DNA of 64,000 nt from the NCBI GenBank assembly GCA_016178785.1, contig JACOSO010000068.1, forward strand, positions 45,076-109,075, written 5' to 3'. This document shows, one piece after another, positions 32,454-41,553 of this stretch. This stretch comes from Bacteroidota bacterium (GTDB lineage Bacteria; Bacteroidota; Bacteroidia; Cytophagales; Cyclobacteriaceae). A program made the translations under genes and the position numbers. How positions within the stretch are numbered: position 1 is the first letter of the stretch; each line of letters opens with the position of its first letter. The notes under the pieces were generated by a model that ran no database searches, was not told the origin of the DNA, and saw only the letters and a list, made by a program, of their open reading frames with translations.

Positions 32454-33257
32454 ATGCTGATTGAAGAGAAAGCACTTAACTACTGGATCGATAATTTTTA
32501 CGGATATGGATCATGGCATGCCAGGTTCTGGTTTGTTGGCTATGAAGAAAGTGGCGGTGATGCACCGGAAGAAGTAGCTGAGAAGCTCAATTACTTTTAC
32601 AGGCTGAAAGCGCCCAATACGCCCACACTTTGTGATATCCGCGAACTGTATCGTCATGTAGCATTTCGAGTAGACGGGCCAAGAGCCGAGAAATTTGCAA
32701 CCTTCCATGATCACAGATTTGGCAGCGATGCAACACTACACGGTGCATGGAAAAACCTCATCGCCTTTGTGCATGGATACCAAAGTAAAAAACTTCCTGA
32801 TCTGCTCACGTACCAGAAAAACTCATTTGCAGTATCGTCAGCGCCCAATGAAGCGTTGATTCAGTTATATCCTCTACCCGCTCACAACCATGCATGGTAT
32901 TATGCCTGGCTCGACTTGCCGCAATTTCCTTTTCTCAAAAGCCGTGCGTTATATCAGGAGCACGTATATCACGCTCGCTTGAGCAGCATCCTTCAAAACA
33001 TAAGTGCCTACAAACCAGAAGTAGTATTGATGTACGGCATGGATAACATCAACTCGCTTAAAAAATCTGTGCACGAGTTCTTTCCTGCCGCGAAATTCAA
33101 GATGGTCAAAGCTATGAAGCAACAAACCCCGCAGCATCATCGGGCGGATTTCAATGGAACTACTCTTTTAATCACCACGCAGATTCCTGCACTCAGGCAT
33201 AACCGGATTGAAACCGGATTTGATTGGTACAAATTTGGAAAAACTAGTAAAAGCTGA
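32454..33257 (+). CDS. Uncharacterised protein, possibly uracil-DNA-glycosylase-like fold
   Basis: This 267-aa soluble protein has an N-terminal FWFVGYEESGGD segment, a middle QLYPLPAHNHAWYYAW region, PEVVLMYGMDNINSLKK and a C-terminal LLITTQIPALRHNRIE. The order of an N-terminal glycine/acidic loop after a beta strand, a central strand with a YPLP turn and a late TTQ/H motif recalls the UDG superfamily, but the catalytic motifs are not standard. I treat this only as a hint. It stands alone, with a long AT-rich gap upstream (32096-32453) in which I see nothing. Confidence 0.65.
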   Translation: MLIEEKALNYWIDNFYGYGSWHARFWFVGYEESGGDAPEEVAEKLNYFYRLKAPNTPTLCDIRELYRHVAFRVDGPRAEKFATFHDHRFGSDATLHGAWKNLIAFVHGYQSKKLPDLLTYQKNSFAVSSAPNEALIQLYPLPAHNHAWYYAWLDLPQFPFLKSRALYQEHVYHARLSSILQNISAYKPEVVLMYGMDNINSLKKSVHEFFPAAKFKMVKAMKQQTPQHHRADFNGTTLLITTQIPALRHNRIETGFDWYKFGKTSKS

Positions 33258-33277
33258 AAACTAAAAGACTATTTAAT

Positions 33278-34051
33278 CTATTTCTTACTCGCTCCGGCTA
33301 TGACAAAAGCTATGCCGCTATAGGCAAGCGCTAAAAATGCACTGGCAATTTCACTTCCCAAGTAAGCCACTGGAGAAACTATTATCCTGGGGATGTGGAG
33401 AATGGCAAACCAGGTAAAAATCATGGTGCCCAGAAGAGTGGCCGCCAGACCGGATTTGATTTTCAAAATAATGGCAAGACCAGAACCAAATAATGCTGCA
33501 CCAGTAAAATAAATCCAGAACAAATGGAAGGGTATCCATGATGGTACATAGTCTGCTGCCTCTTTTGCATACAGATAATGATCACCGGCAAAACTGATAA
33601 TCGTTAGCGAAAATAAAATAGCTCCGAAAGGAATAAGCTTGCTCAAAAACCGGGTGAGAGCATTTTCATTTTTTTCTGAAAAGCAGCCGGCGATAACAAA
33701 TGCACCACTGGCAAGTGCCAATTCTTTCGCTGCGTTCTCCCAATCCCCAAAATGCATATAATTTGAGCTAACCATCAGTTGATATGGGATGAAGTAAAAG
33801 CAAAATATAAACAGAAGCACACCTCCCAACAGTAAAGAAGCTGGTCTGATTTTTTTCTCAAGGACAATGCTCGCTCCGGCCAAAATAAGCAAGACTCCCG
33901 AAATATAAGCGAGTACCACAATACCGGGGACCTCCTTATGCTTTGAAGGTATCAGCATGTAAGGAAAATCACCATAGTAAATGGTTAGCAACCCTATGAC
34001 AGCTATAGAAATGCCGAAGAAAATCCGGCCTATGTTAGATAGATTTCCCAT
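33278..34051 (-). CDS. Eight-helix DoxX-like membrane protein
   Basis: This 257-aa protein has about eight hydrophobic segments and two similar halves (GRIFFGISIAVIGLLTIYYG and FHLFWIYFTGAALFGSGLA), as in DoxX-like duplicated proteins. SWIPFHLFWIYFTGAA is reminiscent of the DoxX family core. Function is unknown. It converges on the gene at 32454 with a 20-bp gap, and no partner gene is evident. Confidence 0.75.
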   Translation of the reverse strand: MGNLSNIGRIFFGISIAVIGLLTIYYGDFPYMLIPSKHKEVPGIVVLAYISGVLLILAGASIVLEKKIRPASLLLGGVLLFIFCFYFIPYQLMVSSNYMHFGDWENAAKELALASGAFVIAGCFSEKNENALTRFLSKLIPFGAILFSLTIISFAGDHYLYAKEAADYVPSWIPFHLFWIYFTGAALFGSGLAIILKIKSGLAATLLGTMIFTWFAILHIPRIIVSPVAYLGSEIASAFLALAYSGIAFVIAGASKK

Positions 34052-34254
34052 GAAGATACCCGGTTTATTTGCGATGGTGAAAAAGGTATTTTATTTTTCC
34101 ACTTTAAGATCGTGTTTTGCACGATATAGATCCAGCGTATTTTTTTTAGTGGTCATATCACACCTTCATTATGACAAACGCTTTCAGGTATAACTTGTTG
34201 CCGAATGTGATTGTAGGATTTGTTGATGAGGCACCTACGGACAAGCAAACATCT

Positions 34255-34878
34255 TTATTTTTTTCGCCCGACAAATCTTATTACTGAACCTTTTCCGTTA
34301 TGGAACTGGCCTTCGCTCAATTCAATCTCCTTTTCTGCTAATTCTATAACTTCATAATTCGCGAAGTCTGATCTTAATTCGTCAACTGAGAATAAACTCG
34401 CTATATTTTTTGGCCCGCCAACCTTTTCGTTCTTAGAGACATAATCAATGTGTCTTTTGCTAAACGCTTCAAAAATAATTAATCCGCCCTTGCGTAAATA
34501 CTTATCAAGTGTCTTATGGTATAAGGATTTAATTTCTGCCGGAAAGTGTGCATAAATTAGTGCGATCACGTCAAATTGTTCAGTGTTATAATGCAGAGTC
34601 TGCAACTCTCCAACTTGATAATCAATTGTCACTTTTCTGGTTTCAGCAAGTCGAATCGCTTTTTTTCTCCCTTCAATACTGATGTCAAATGCGGAGACCT
34701 TCCAACCAAGGTCGGCTGCAAAAACCGCATTGCGTCCTTCGCCTTCTGCCGGGAAAAGTATTGTCCCAACATTTAACTTCTCTAATTGTTCTTTTAGGTA
34801 GTTGTTGGGTTGTTCACCAAAAGCAAACTCCTCTTTACTATATCTATCATTCCATCTGTCAGTCCAAGGGTCATTCAT
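34255..34878 (-). CDS. Class I SAM-dependent methyltransferase (TehB-like)
   Basis: This 207-aa protein opens [20 protein letters not shown], then has a SAM-binding strand ([19 protein letters not shown]), an acidic end of strand 2 ([18 protein letters not shown]) and the [12 protein letters not shown] motif IV. It resembles tellurite-resistance TehB-type and thiopurine-like small methyltransferases. The frame is open further to 34932, but the ATG at 34878 fits the family start best. It stands alone; the substrate is not known. Confidence 0.88.
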   Translation of the reverse strand: MNDPWTDRWNDRYSKEEFAFGEQPNNYLKEQLEKLNVGTILFPAEGEGRNAVFAADLGWKVSAFDISIEGRKKAIRLAETRKVTIDYQVGELQTLHYNTEQFDVIALIYAHFPAEIKSLYHKTLDKYLRKGGLIIFEAFSKRHIDYVSKNEKVGGPKNIASLFSVDELRSDFANYEVIELAEKEIELSEGQFHNGKGSVIRFVGRKK

Positions 34879-34979
34879 ATTTTCGTGTGATTTATTTTCT
34901 TTGTTTAAAATCTTTTTTAGTGTGCGAGACATCCTACACTTAAAAAAGCGTAGGACGCCTCTTTGTTTTTAAGCCAGAC

Positions 34980-35204
34980 TTATTTCTTGTCAGTTTGTGG
35001 TGAAATCAGTTGGATGATTGAATCCACAAAGGGCACACCAACAAATACGATCCAGGGAACTAATGAAAGTGTTAGCAATAAAGTCCTTTGATACAATGGC
35101 AGGACAGATAATGTTTCCCCAAACAGATAAAGAAACAGCGTGATAGATGGATAGATTGCAACCCATATCTTTATGGATGCAATTAATTTCATTTTCGTTT
35201 TCAT
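34980..35204 (-). CDS. Small two-helix membrane protein
   Basis: This 74-aa protein has two hydrophobic segments (IKIWVAIYPSITLFLYLFG and TLLLTLSLVPWIVFVGVPFV) and a short polar tail. The frame starts earlier at 35234, but ATG at 35204 is the better start, with basic residues before the first helix. I do not recognise a family with certainty; similar small proteins occur widely in Bacteroidota and Proteobacteria. It is divergent from nothing and may be cotranscribed with the methyltransferase. Confidence 0.65.
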   Translation of the reverse strand: MKTKMKLIASIKIWVAIYPSITLFLYLFGETLSVLPLYQRTLLLTLSLVPWIVFVGVPFVDSIIQLISPQTDKK

Positions 35205-35290
35205 ATTTTTTTTTTGAATTACTTTATTGATCACAAAAGTATTTCTGTTAGCAACCTGCAGGATAGGACAAAAATGTGGTTGAATAGGAT

Positions 35291-36154
35291 TTATCTGAAA
35301 TTGTTTCTAAACACTTCAGGCGAATATCCAGTTTGCTTTTTGAAGAATCTGATAAAGTAAGAGACATCTTCGTAACCCAGATGATAGGCTATTTGGTTTA
35401 CCTGATTAGAGGTTGCAAGGAGATTTCTTTTGGACTCCAGAATGATATATTCATTGATAAGTTCTGAACACGTTTTACCAAGTGTCGCTTTCGCGATCGC
35501 ATTCAGCTGATAGGTGGAAAGATTCAGCATGTCAGCATATTGAGACACTTGCTTGCTGGAAATATGCTTCTCCAGAAGTTCTAAAAATTCCTCAAGGCGT
35601 TCCTGTGCGTAAGTGTTGGCCTTATGCGAAGGGCTTTTGCCATTCTGCCGATGCCGAAGTAGTTCAATAAAGAAAATACCCAGATTCGCCTTAATCACAT
35701 CTTGATATCTTTCTTGTTGAGTAGTATGCTCCTGAAAAATGGATTTCAACAGAGCAAGTAACTTTTTGAACCCATTGGCATCAAGCTGGCAAAGGTTTTT
35801 ATTACTAGCCTTGCGTAATATTTCATGCGATACCTTATCATGAGGATAATAGAAATCAGTCTTAAATTCCATCAGGTATCCCCTACTTCCTGCTTTCAAT
35901 GTGAGTTGATGTACCTGACCAGGACGCATAATGAAAATGGAGCAGTCACCAATTTGGTAAGGTGTAAAGTCTATCTCATGTTTACCTTTTCCTTTTTCCA
36001 AAGCCAGAATAAAAAAGAAATCATGTCTGTGAAGCTCCTGAACCATGTCCTTTCCAGAAAGTAAATCCCGAACATCCCTTATGCTAAAGCTCCCGGAAAA
36101 ATTCGGTTCCTTTTTTGGGGTTGCATTAATATGCCTTACTGGAATTTTTTCCAT
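35291..36154 (-). CDS. AraC-family transcriptional regulator
   Basis: This 287-aa protein has an N-terminal cupin-like ligand domain (HRHDFFFILALEKGKGKHEI, IFIMRPGQVHQL) and two C-terminal helix-turn-helix motifs (about residues 190-287: QYADMLNLSTYQLNAIAKAT, QIAYHLGYEDVSYFIRFFKK, GYSPEVFR). It should bind DNA in response to a small molecule. It is divergent from a short frame at 36261 that could be a remnant of its target. Confidence 0.9.
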   Translation of the reverse strand: MEKIPVRHINATPKKEPNFSGSFSIRDVRDLLSGKDMVQELHRHDFFFILALEKGKGKHEIDFTPYQIGDCSIFIMRPGQVHQLTLKAGSRGYLMEFKTDFYYPHDKVSHEILRKASNKNLCQLDANGFKKLLALLKSIFQEHTTQQERYQDVIKANLGIFFIELLRHRQNGKSPSHKANTYAQERLEEFLELLEKHISSKQVSQYADMLNLSTYQLNAIAKATLGKTCSELINEYIILESKRNLLATSNQVNQIAYHLGYEDVSYFIRFFKKQTGYSPEVFRNNFR

Positions 36155-36260
36155 TTAGTCTCCATTCATAAAATCCTTAAATGATAATGTATTCTGACCA
36201 TATTCTCTTCGAAAGTAAAGTTAAAATTTCAGTTGAGAAGATCATCTTTAATAAAAACAT

Positions 36261-36570
36261 TATGAAAAATTTGCGATTTATTTTCTTGAGCTGCACTTTG
36301 ATTTTTACCGCGAGTGGAATTGCCCACTTTCTACATGTTCATGCAACATCATCCCCTCCAAGTAAGACAATAGTCTTTCATCAAGCCTTAAATTATTATT
36401 CATTGTTTAAGTACTTAAACCCGATAGATTTTTTTTTACTCTTAATGGTGATGCTGCACCGGTGGCAGATCATCACCTTTCAATATTGGCACGCACCACT
36501 CCGCTTTGATTTTGCAAAGCCTTGCGAGCATCTCTTCATACTCTTTAATAATAGCTGCTCTTTCGGTTAG
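36261..36570 (+). pseudogene. Possible truncated secreted-protein gene
   Basis: The frame starts MKNLRFIFLSCTLIFTASGI, a plausible signal peptide, with AATAAAAACATT before the ATG. After about 50 residues it runs into the antisense of the convergent gene at 36442 and its composition loses sense. It may be the 5' remnant of a gene once controlled by the divergent AraC regulator. This rests on the signal peptide only. Confidence 0.3.
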
Positions 36571-37236
36571 ACCGAGAAACTGTATGTTGTATCCATGGGG
36601 GCCGTGAAGTATGACAAAAGGATACATGCCACCAGGTTTCGCACCGCCTACATCTTTATTAGATACATCAGGAGCGTAATACATGATATGTGGGATACTT
36701 GCCGTTACTACATTCTCGTTTTCGTCTGGGTTGGTGTAAGTCCTGAGAACTGGAGACAACATGTATGAGATGCCGGCCCGATCCGGGGATTTATAATATT
36801 TTGTTTTGTACCGATCTTGGATGATTCTTTTTAGCTCTCCAGCAGGAGTTCCCTTAGCCTGCATTTCTGCTGCATCAAAGAATACAAGCATTTGGGCGTT
36901 GGCACCTGCTTGATCAAAGGAAATCGGATAAAGAATATCATCTCTATATTGTGTTAAGGGCCAAGATCCTCTAAACATATCATCACCAGTGCGAGCAACA
37001 AAGGCATGGAATTCATTAGTTCCCTTTCGGGCAACTTCAAAGCCCTTGTCAGGATTTAAAACGTATACGGTTGCACTGTCTCTGAGGTGTGGAGGGAGCG
37101 CGCTGAGCGCCAACTGAATTTCCAAATCACGCGGCAATGACTCGATTTTATTCTCCCCACTGGGAGCCTGTTTATTTTGTGCACATACTGTTAGCGAGAG
37201 GAACAGGCCTACAATTAGTGCTCTTCCTTTTATCAT
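36442..37236 (-). CDS. Secreted protein of unknown function
   Basis: This 264-aa protein has a signal sequence (GRALIVGLFLSLTVCAQ; a lipoprotein site at the Cys is possible). The mature part contains DSATVYVLNPDKGFEVARKG, IPHIMYYAPDVSN, PFVILHGPHGYNIQF and ends in a histidine-rich PPVQHHH. I recognise no family with certainty. The terminal histidines could bind metal (inference). It stands alone. Confidence 0.7.
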   Translation of the reverse strand: MIKGRALIVGLFLSLTVCAQNKQAPSGENKIESLPRDLEIQLALSALPPHLRDSATVYVLNPDKGFEVARKGTNEFHAFVARTGDDMFRGSWPLTQYRDDILYPISFDQAGANAQMLVFFDAAEMQAKGTPAGELKRIIQDRYKTKYYKSPDRAGISYMLSPVLRTYTNPDENENVVTASIPHIMYYAPDVSNKDVGGAKPGGMYPFVILHGPHGYNIQFLGLTERAAIIKEYEEMLARLCKIKAEWCVPILKGDDLPPVQHHH

Positions 37237-37378
37237 ATACTTTGATTTATTTTTTAGTTAAAATTAATTTATACGGCTGTCGCCTTCGTGTTCTACAAAC
37301 GAAATTTGAATTTTTAAAAAGTGTTGGTCAACAAGACCAACACTGGCGTGAGGTATGGCTTCTCTTCCAAAAATAAGT

Positions 37379-37840
37379 TTACGTTGCCATGGCTTCCTTA
37401 GGTTCCGGCTGGCCTTTACCTGTATTGATTAAGCTCAATAAACTTTGCTGTATATATTGACTCCAGGCGTTTGAACAGGCATCGAAGCATTCACCCAAAC
37501 CCTCATGAGTAAACCTGATTTGAGTTTTGTTGTTGTGGTCAGATATCTCAAAAGTAATTTTAGTGTTGGTCCATTCGTGTTTGTCTTTGATAAAATTAAG
37601 TTTGCTGTCAGTAATAAGCCATACTACTTTTTTATCCGGAATAACTTTCGCTAATTTTTGCGTTGACACATGAACGTCTCCAAATCGAACGGTAAATTCA
37701 TCATTCAGTTTTTGCGAACTGCCTTCGAAATTTTCTGTCCACCATTTTGAAACACGGTTAATGTTTTTGAACGCTTCTTGTGCGGTAGCATTAACCGTAA
37801 TGCTTGCTGTATAATTTTGTGTTTTCATTTCCTTTGTCAT
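37379..37840 (-). CDS. SRPBCC (AHSA1-like) protein, cytoplasmic copy
   Basis: This 153-aa protein has an SRPBCC fold with NATAQEAFKNINRVSKWWTE, KVIPDKKVVWLITDSKLNF, TKITFEIS, TQIRFTHEGLGECFDACSNA and WSQYIQQSLLSLINTGKGQP. It is clearly paralogous to the gene just upstream, whose stop overlaps its start (ATGA). It has no signal peptide, so it acts in the cytoplasm. The ligand is unknown. Confidence 0.85.
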   Translation of the reverse strand: MTKEMKTQNYTASITVNATAQEAFKNINRVSKWWTENFEGSSQKLNDEFTVRFGDVHVSTQKLAKVIPDKKVVWLITDSKLNFIKDKHEWTNTKITFEISDHNNKTQIRFTHEGLGECFDACSNAWSQYIQQSLLSLINTGKGQPEPKEAMAT

Positions 37841-38445
37841 TTACTTTCGGCTGACAGCTTCCTTTCATTTTCAGTTCTTGCTTTGCCTTTGGCATTTGGC
37901 TGGCCTTTACCGGTGGTGATCAGGCTGCGCAAACTATTGTTTATATAATTGCCCCATGCGTCACTGCAAATACTGTAACACTCATATTCAGGAACTAGCC
38001 CCAAATGAGTGAAAAGGATTTGCGTTTTATTATCCTTTTTAGATATTTCAAAACTGATCTTTGTTCCCGTCCATTCGCTTGTGTCTTTCGTGAACTTAAA
38101 ATAGTTGTCCATCACAAGCCAAACGACTTTTTTGTTAGGAATGAATTCTATTATTTTTATTTGACAGCGATGGAGGTCTTCGAAGTGATAGTTAAATTGA
38201 CTATTGAGTTTGTCGGTGCTGCCGTCAATTTCTTCTGACCACCATCCACGAACATTGTTGATGGCATTGAATACTTCTTTCGGAGATTGATCTACCAAAA
38301 CGATAGTAGTGTAATTTTCATTTTGCATGGCTCTTTCTATTTTGTCTTTATTAATGTCTAATTTGCTTTGTATTCCTTGTGCACGGATAGTGTAGGAGTA
38401 TAAGGTTATGATCAGTGTCGTTAAGAAAATTGTAGTTCGGTTCAT
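37837..38445 (-). CDS. SRPBCC (AHSA1-like) protein with N-terminal signal peptide
   Basis: This 202-aa protein has the same motifs in the same order as the downstream copy (KEVFNAINNVRGWWSEEI, PNKKVVWLVMDNYF, TKISFEIS, TQILFTHLGL, SLITTGKGQP). Here the domain follows about 40 extra residues that look like a signal peptide (TTIFLTTLIITLYSYTIRAQ). An internal ATG before the domain could also give a cytoplasmic form. A tandem duplication with different cellular locations is implied. Confidence 0.78.
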   Translation of the reverse strand: MNRTTIFLTTLIITLYSYTIRAQGIQSKLDINKDKIERAMQNENYTTIVLVDQSPKEVFNAINNVRGWWSEEIDGSTDKLNSQFNYHFEDLHRCQIKIIEFIPNKKVVWLVMDNYFKFTKDTSEWTGTKISFEISKKDNKTQILFTHLGLVPEYECYSICSDAWGNYINNSLRSLITTGKGQPNAKGKARTENERKLSAESK

Positions 38446-38500
38446 GTTAATTTATTTTAAGCTGAATAAAACTAAAATGTAGTTCTAACTGAGTGAAAAA

Positions 38501-39364
38501 TCAGTTCAACATGGCCTGCATACCAAATGCAGTTAAAAAATTGTCGTATTGCTCTTTCACATGTTTGTTTGCAATCTCCGCGAGATTTCCGGTGGCAGGG
38601 TCTACAACTGTCCGCAAAGGTCTTTTACCATTGGGCGTATTAATTAGTTTTACAATTGCATCGGCAACCGATTGAGGATTTGGTTTCATCGCCTCAAACA
38701 TTTGCCCAATACCTGCTCCCATTTGTTCAGGGACTTTTGCCAGGTCACCGTATCCGGCAATTACTGTAACATCTGAACCGGTTACTGTTTTTCCAAAGAT
38801 TTCGGTGGGAAACGCACCGGGCTGTATCATCACTACATCCACACCCAACGGTCTTACTTCATAGTGTAGCCCTTCTGTTAAACCTTCTACAGCAAACTTA
38901 GCACTGTTGTAAACGGTCATAAAAGGCGAAGAGAAACGACCCGCTACGCTAGAAATATTAATGATTAATCCTTCACGCTGCTTACGCATTTGCGGAAGAG
39001 CAGCTCGAATAATTCTCCATGGGCCTTTTACATCCACATCCATTATTTTTTCTACGTCATCTTCTGTAAACGTTTCGGTAATTCCCGTGGCAAAAATTCC
39101 GGCATTATTTACTACCACATCAATTCTTCCTTCTTTCTTAAGGATTGTTGCCAGTGCACTAACTACAGATTTTCCATTGGTAACCTCTACGTCTAATACT
39201 TCTATGTTTGCCTGCTGCACCAACGCTTTTGCTTTATCGGCATTACGACCTTTTGTGTCACGCATAGTAGCATATACTTTGTGCCCTAAAGCCGCGCAAC
39301 TGTTAGCCGCAAGCCAGCCAAAACCGCTGTTTGTTCCCGTAATCAAAATGACTTTTTTCTCCAT
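38501..39364 (-). CDS. Short-chain dehydrogenase/reductase (SDR)
   Basis: This 287-aa protein has the NAD(P) motif ILITGTNSGFGW, VVNNAGIF, the catalytic serine in NISSVAG and YNSAKFA (YxxxK) with the Tyr and Lys in place. It is a classical SDR oxidoreductase of unknown substrate. It is divergent from the GlxA/AraC-like regulator at 39570 with 205 bp between the starts, which is the usual arrangement of a regulated SDR. Confidence 0.92.
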   Translation of the reverse strand: MEKKVILITGTNSGFGWLAANSCAALGHKVYATMRDTKGRNADKAKALVQQANIEVLDVEVTNGKSVVSALATILKKEGRIDVVVNNAGIFATGITETFTEDDVEKIMDVDVKGPWRIIRAALPQMRKQREGLIINISSVAGRFSSPFMTVYNSAKFAVEGLTEGLHYEVRPLGVDVVMIQPGAFPTEIFGKTVTGSDVTVIAGYGDLAKVPEQMGAGIGQMFEAMKPNPQSVADAIVKLINTPNGKRPLRTVVDPATGNLAEIANKHVKEQYDNFLTAFGMQAMLN

Positions 39365-39569
39365 GTTTTATAATTTTTGATTTTGTTATACAGCAAAAGT
39401 ATTGTCCAACTTCTGCTTAGCTGGGGTGCAAAATGGACTTTGTAGCGGGTTGATTTGGACAGGGCCAATTTTTATCTTTACCAAAAGATTTTCGATGAAA
39501 GAATTATCTCGCAAACAGGGGGATTTATTGCAACACCTTTCGGCCAAAATAAAATTTAAAAGATAACAC

Positions 39570-40553
39570 ATGAAACATCTCACCATACTCGTGCCTGAGG
39601 GACAGAATAACCTAAGCAGCATCGTAGGTGCTTACAAAATATTTACAAGAGCCAATGAGTATTGGACTCGAATAGGTAAAAGGGAATTGTTTACCATTCA
39701 GTTAGCCGGTGTTTCAAAAAAAGTGGAATTCTACGAGGGCTTGTTCACCGTAAAGCCTCACACAAACATTTCATCGATAACTAAAACCAATCTCATTATT
39801 ATTCCATCATTGAATCACAATTATCAAAAAGCCGTGAAGGGAAACACAGCGCTTATTGATTGGATTGCAAAACGATATAAAGACGGTGCTGAAATAGCAA
39901 GTATATGCACCGGTGCCTTTATGCTTGCATCATCCGGCTTGCTGGATGGAAAAAGTTGCTCTACACACTGGGCTGCTGCGGACAATTTCAGAAGTATGTT
40001 TCCGAAGGTGAATTTGCAAACGGACGCGCTGATTACTGATGAAAATGGAATCTATACAAATGGTGGTGCATATTCTTTTCTAAACCTGATGATTTATCTG
40101 GTAGAGAAATATTATGACAGACAAACAGCGATTTTTTGTTCCAAAGTTTTTCAGATAGAAATGGACAGGAATAGTCAATCGGCATTTGCCATATTTACTG
40201 GGCAGAAGTTGCACGGAGATGAAATGGTAAAAAAAGCACAAACCTATATTGAAAGCAATCTGCATGAAAAAATATCCGTTGAACATTTGTCTTCCAGGTT
40301 TTCTGTCGGCAGGCGAAACTTTGACAGAAGGTTTATCAAAGCGACCGGAAATACTCCTGTTGAATATTCGCAAAGAGTAAAAATTGAATCGGCAAAAAAA
40401 GCATTTGAGACGAGTCGCAAAACAATTAATGAAGTAATGTATGAAGTTGGCTATTCAGATGTGAAAGCGTTTCGTGAAGTGTTTAGAAAGATTACCGGGA
40501 TGTCGCCAGTAGAATATAAATGGAAGTATAATAAGGAAGCCGTTTTGGTTTAG
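39570..40553 (+). CDS. GlxA-family AraC regulator (DJ-1/PfpI plus HTH)
   Basis: This 327-aa protein has an N-terminal DJ-1/PfpI domain (LTILVPEGQNNLSSIVGAYK, ASICTGAFMLASSGLLDG with the nucleophile-elbow cysteine, STHWAAADNF) and a C-terminal AraC HTH pair (about residues 225-320: ISVEHLSSRFSVGRRNFDRR, EVMYEVGYSDVKAFREVFRK, GMSPVEYK). Members activate nearby catabolic or stress genes. It probably controls the divergent SDR gene. Confidence 0.92.
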   Translation: MKHLTILVPEGQNNLSSIVGAYKIFTRANEYWTRIGKRELFTIQLAGVSKKVEFYEGLFTVKPHTNISSITKTNLIIIPSLNHNYQKAVKGNTALIDWIAKRYKDGAEIASICTGAFMLASSGLLDGKSCSTHWAAADNFRSMFPKVNLQTDALITDENGIYTNGGAYSFLNLMIYLVEKYYDRQTAIFCSKVFQIEMDRNSQSAFAIFTGQKLHGDEMVKKAQTYIESNLHEKISVEHLSSRFSVGRRNFDRRFIKATGNTPVEYSQRVKIESAKKAFETSRKTINEVMYEVGYSDVKAFREVFRKITGMSPVEYKWKYNKEAVLV

Positions 40554-40677
40554 AGGGTGATTGATTCACAGTTTCACTAAGGAGCACTTCCGTCCCACTC
40601 TCAAAGTGTGCTTAAGAGTGTCGCTACCACCAGGCCGTTTGATTAAGATTCGATTTACTGAATGACTAAGCTATAAC

Positions 40678-41550
40678 TTATTTAGAGTTTCTTTTCATAA
40701 AGATAAAATCACCTCCGCCATCGCCTGCTCCCTGTATCACGCCATACAATGGATTCGTAGCTGCATTGTTCACGATCGGCTCATAAATCCGGGTAAAGAG
40801 TTGTTGTGCCGGCAAAAATTCATCTTCATTTTCCTTCAGTTTTTTTAGCAACTGCTGAATGAAAATACTTTTATCAGGAACAGCGCTGAGGTTGCCACTG
40901 GTCATTGCTTTGCGGCTGGGTTCTTTATACAGTTCGTTAATCCGAATGAAGGCTTCTGATGATACGCTTCGACTCTTAAAGATGCTTCCACCGAAGCAAG
41001 CATCTGATATTAATAACGTGTGCTTGGAGCGGATAACATTATCGCTTAGATAATCTTTGATTTGACTGTTGGCAATCCAGGCGCTCTTACTTTTCAAATT
41101 CGCATCTGATGGAAGCCAGTAGCCAAGCTCTTTTTGTTTGTCCCAAACACCGTGACCAGCATAAAAAACGAGCACATTATCAACTGGTGTGGTTACATCA
41201 GCGAGTTTGTCGAAAGCATCAATAATGGACTGGCGTGTAGGGTCTTTTAACAAAATAACATTTTCGGGATCGAAGGCATAGCTCACTGTGAGCATGTCAT
41301 ACAGCAACTGCGCATCACGAGTGGGGTTCTCCAATGATTGAAGTCCAGGCCCTTCGTTTTGATATTTTGACACGCCCATAATCAATGCCCTATTCTTCCG
41401 GTCGGTTTTTGGGATTTCATCAGAAGATTTTTTTGTCAAAGCAGGATCGGAATAATCTACCTTAACTGAATTGGTTCTTTCTTTCAGCGTTTGCGCCCAG
41501 GCACCCACTACCGTGAAAAGAATAAGCGGAAGTAAACCAAGCTTTTTCAT
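40678..41550 (-). CDS. Secreted caspase-fold (C14) peptidase
   Basis: This 290-aa protein has a signal peptide (LGLLPLILFTVVGAWAQ). The caspase core has RALIMGVSKYQNEG, NVLVFYAGHGVWD with the catalytic His at about 133, and LLISDACFGGSI with the catalytic Cys at about 185, so the dyad is intact. Such bacterial metacaspase-like enzymes (caspase family, PF00656) are often secreted or fused to other domains. It starts 3 bp after the stop codon of the 1715-aa T9SS protein and would be translated from the same mRNA. A role in processing surface proteins is a guess. Confidence 0.88.
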   Translation of the reverse strand: MKKLGLLPLILFTVVGAWAQTLKERTNSVKVDYSDPALTKKSSDEIPKTDRKNRALIMGVSKYQNEGPGLQSLENPTRDAQLLYDMLTVSYAFDPENVILLKDPTRQSIIDAFDKLADVTTPVDNVLVFYAGHGVWDKQKELGYWLPSDANLKSKSAWIANSQIKDYLSDNVIRSKHTLLISDACFGGSIFKSRSVSSEAFIRINELYKEPSRKAMTSGNLSAVPDKSIFIQQLLKKLKENEDEFLPAQQLFTRIYEPIVNNAATNPLYGVIQGAGDGGGDFIFMKRNSK

Positions 41551-41553
41551 AAT

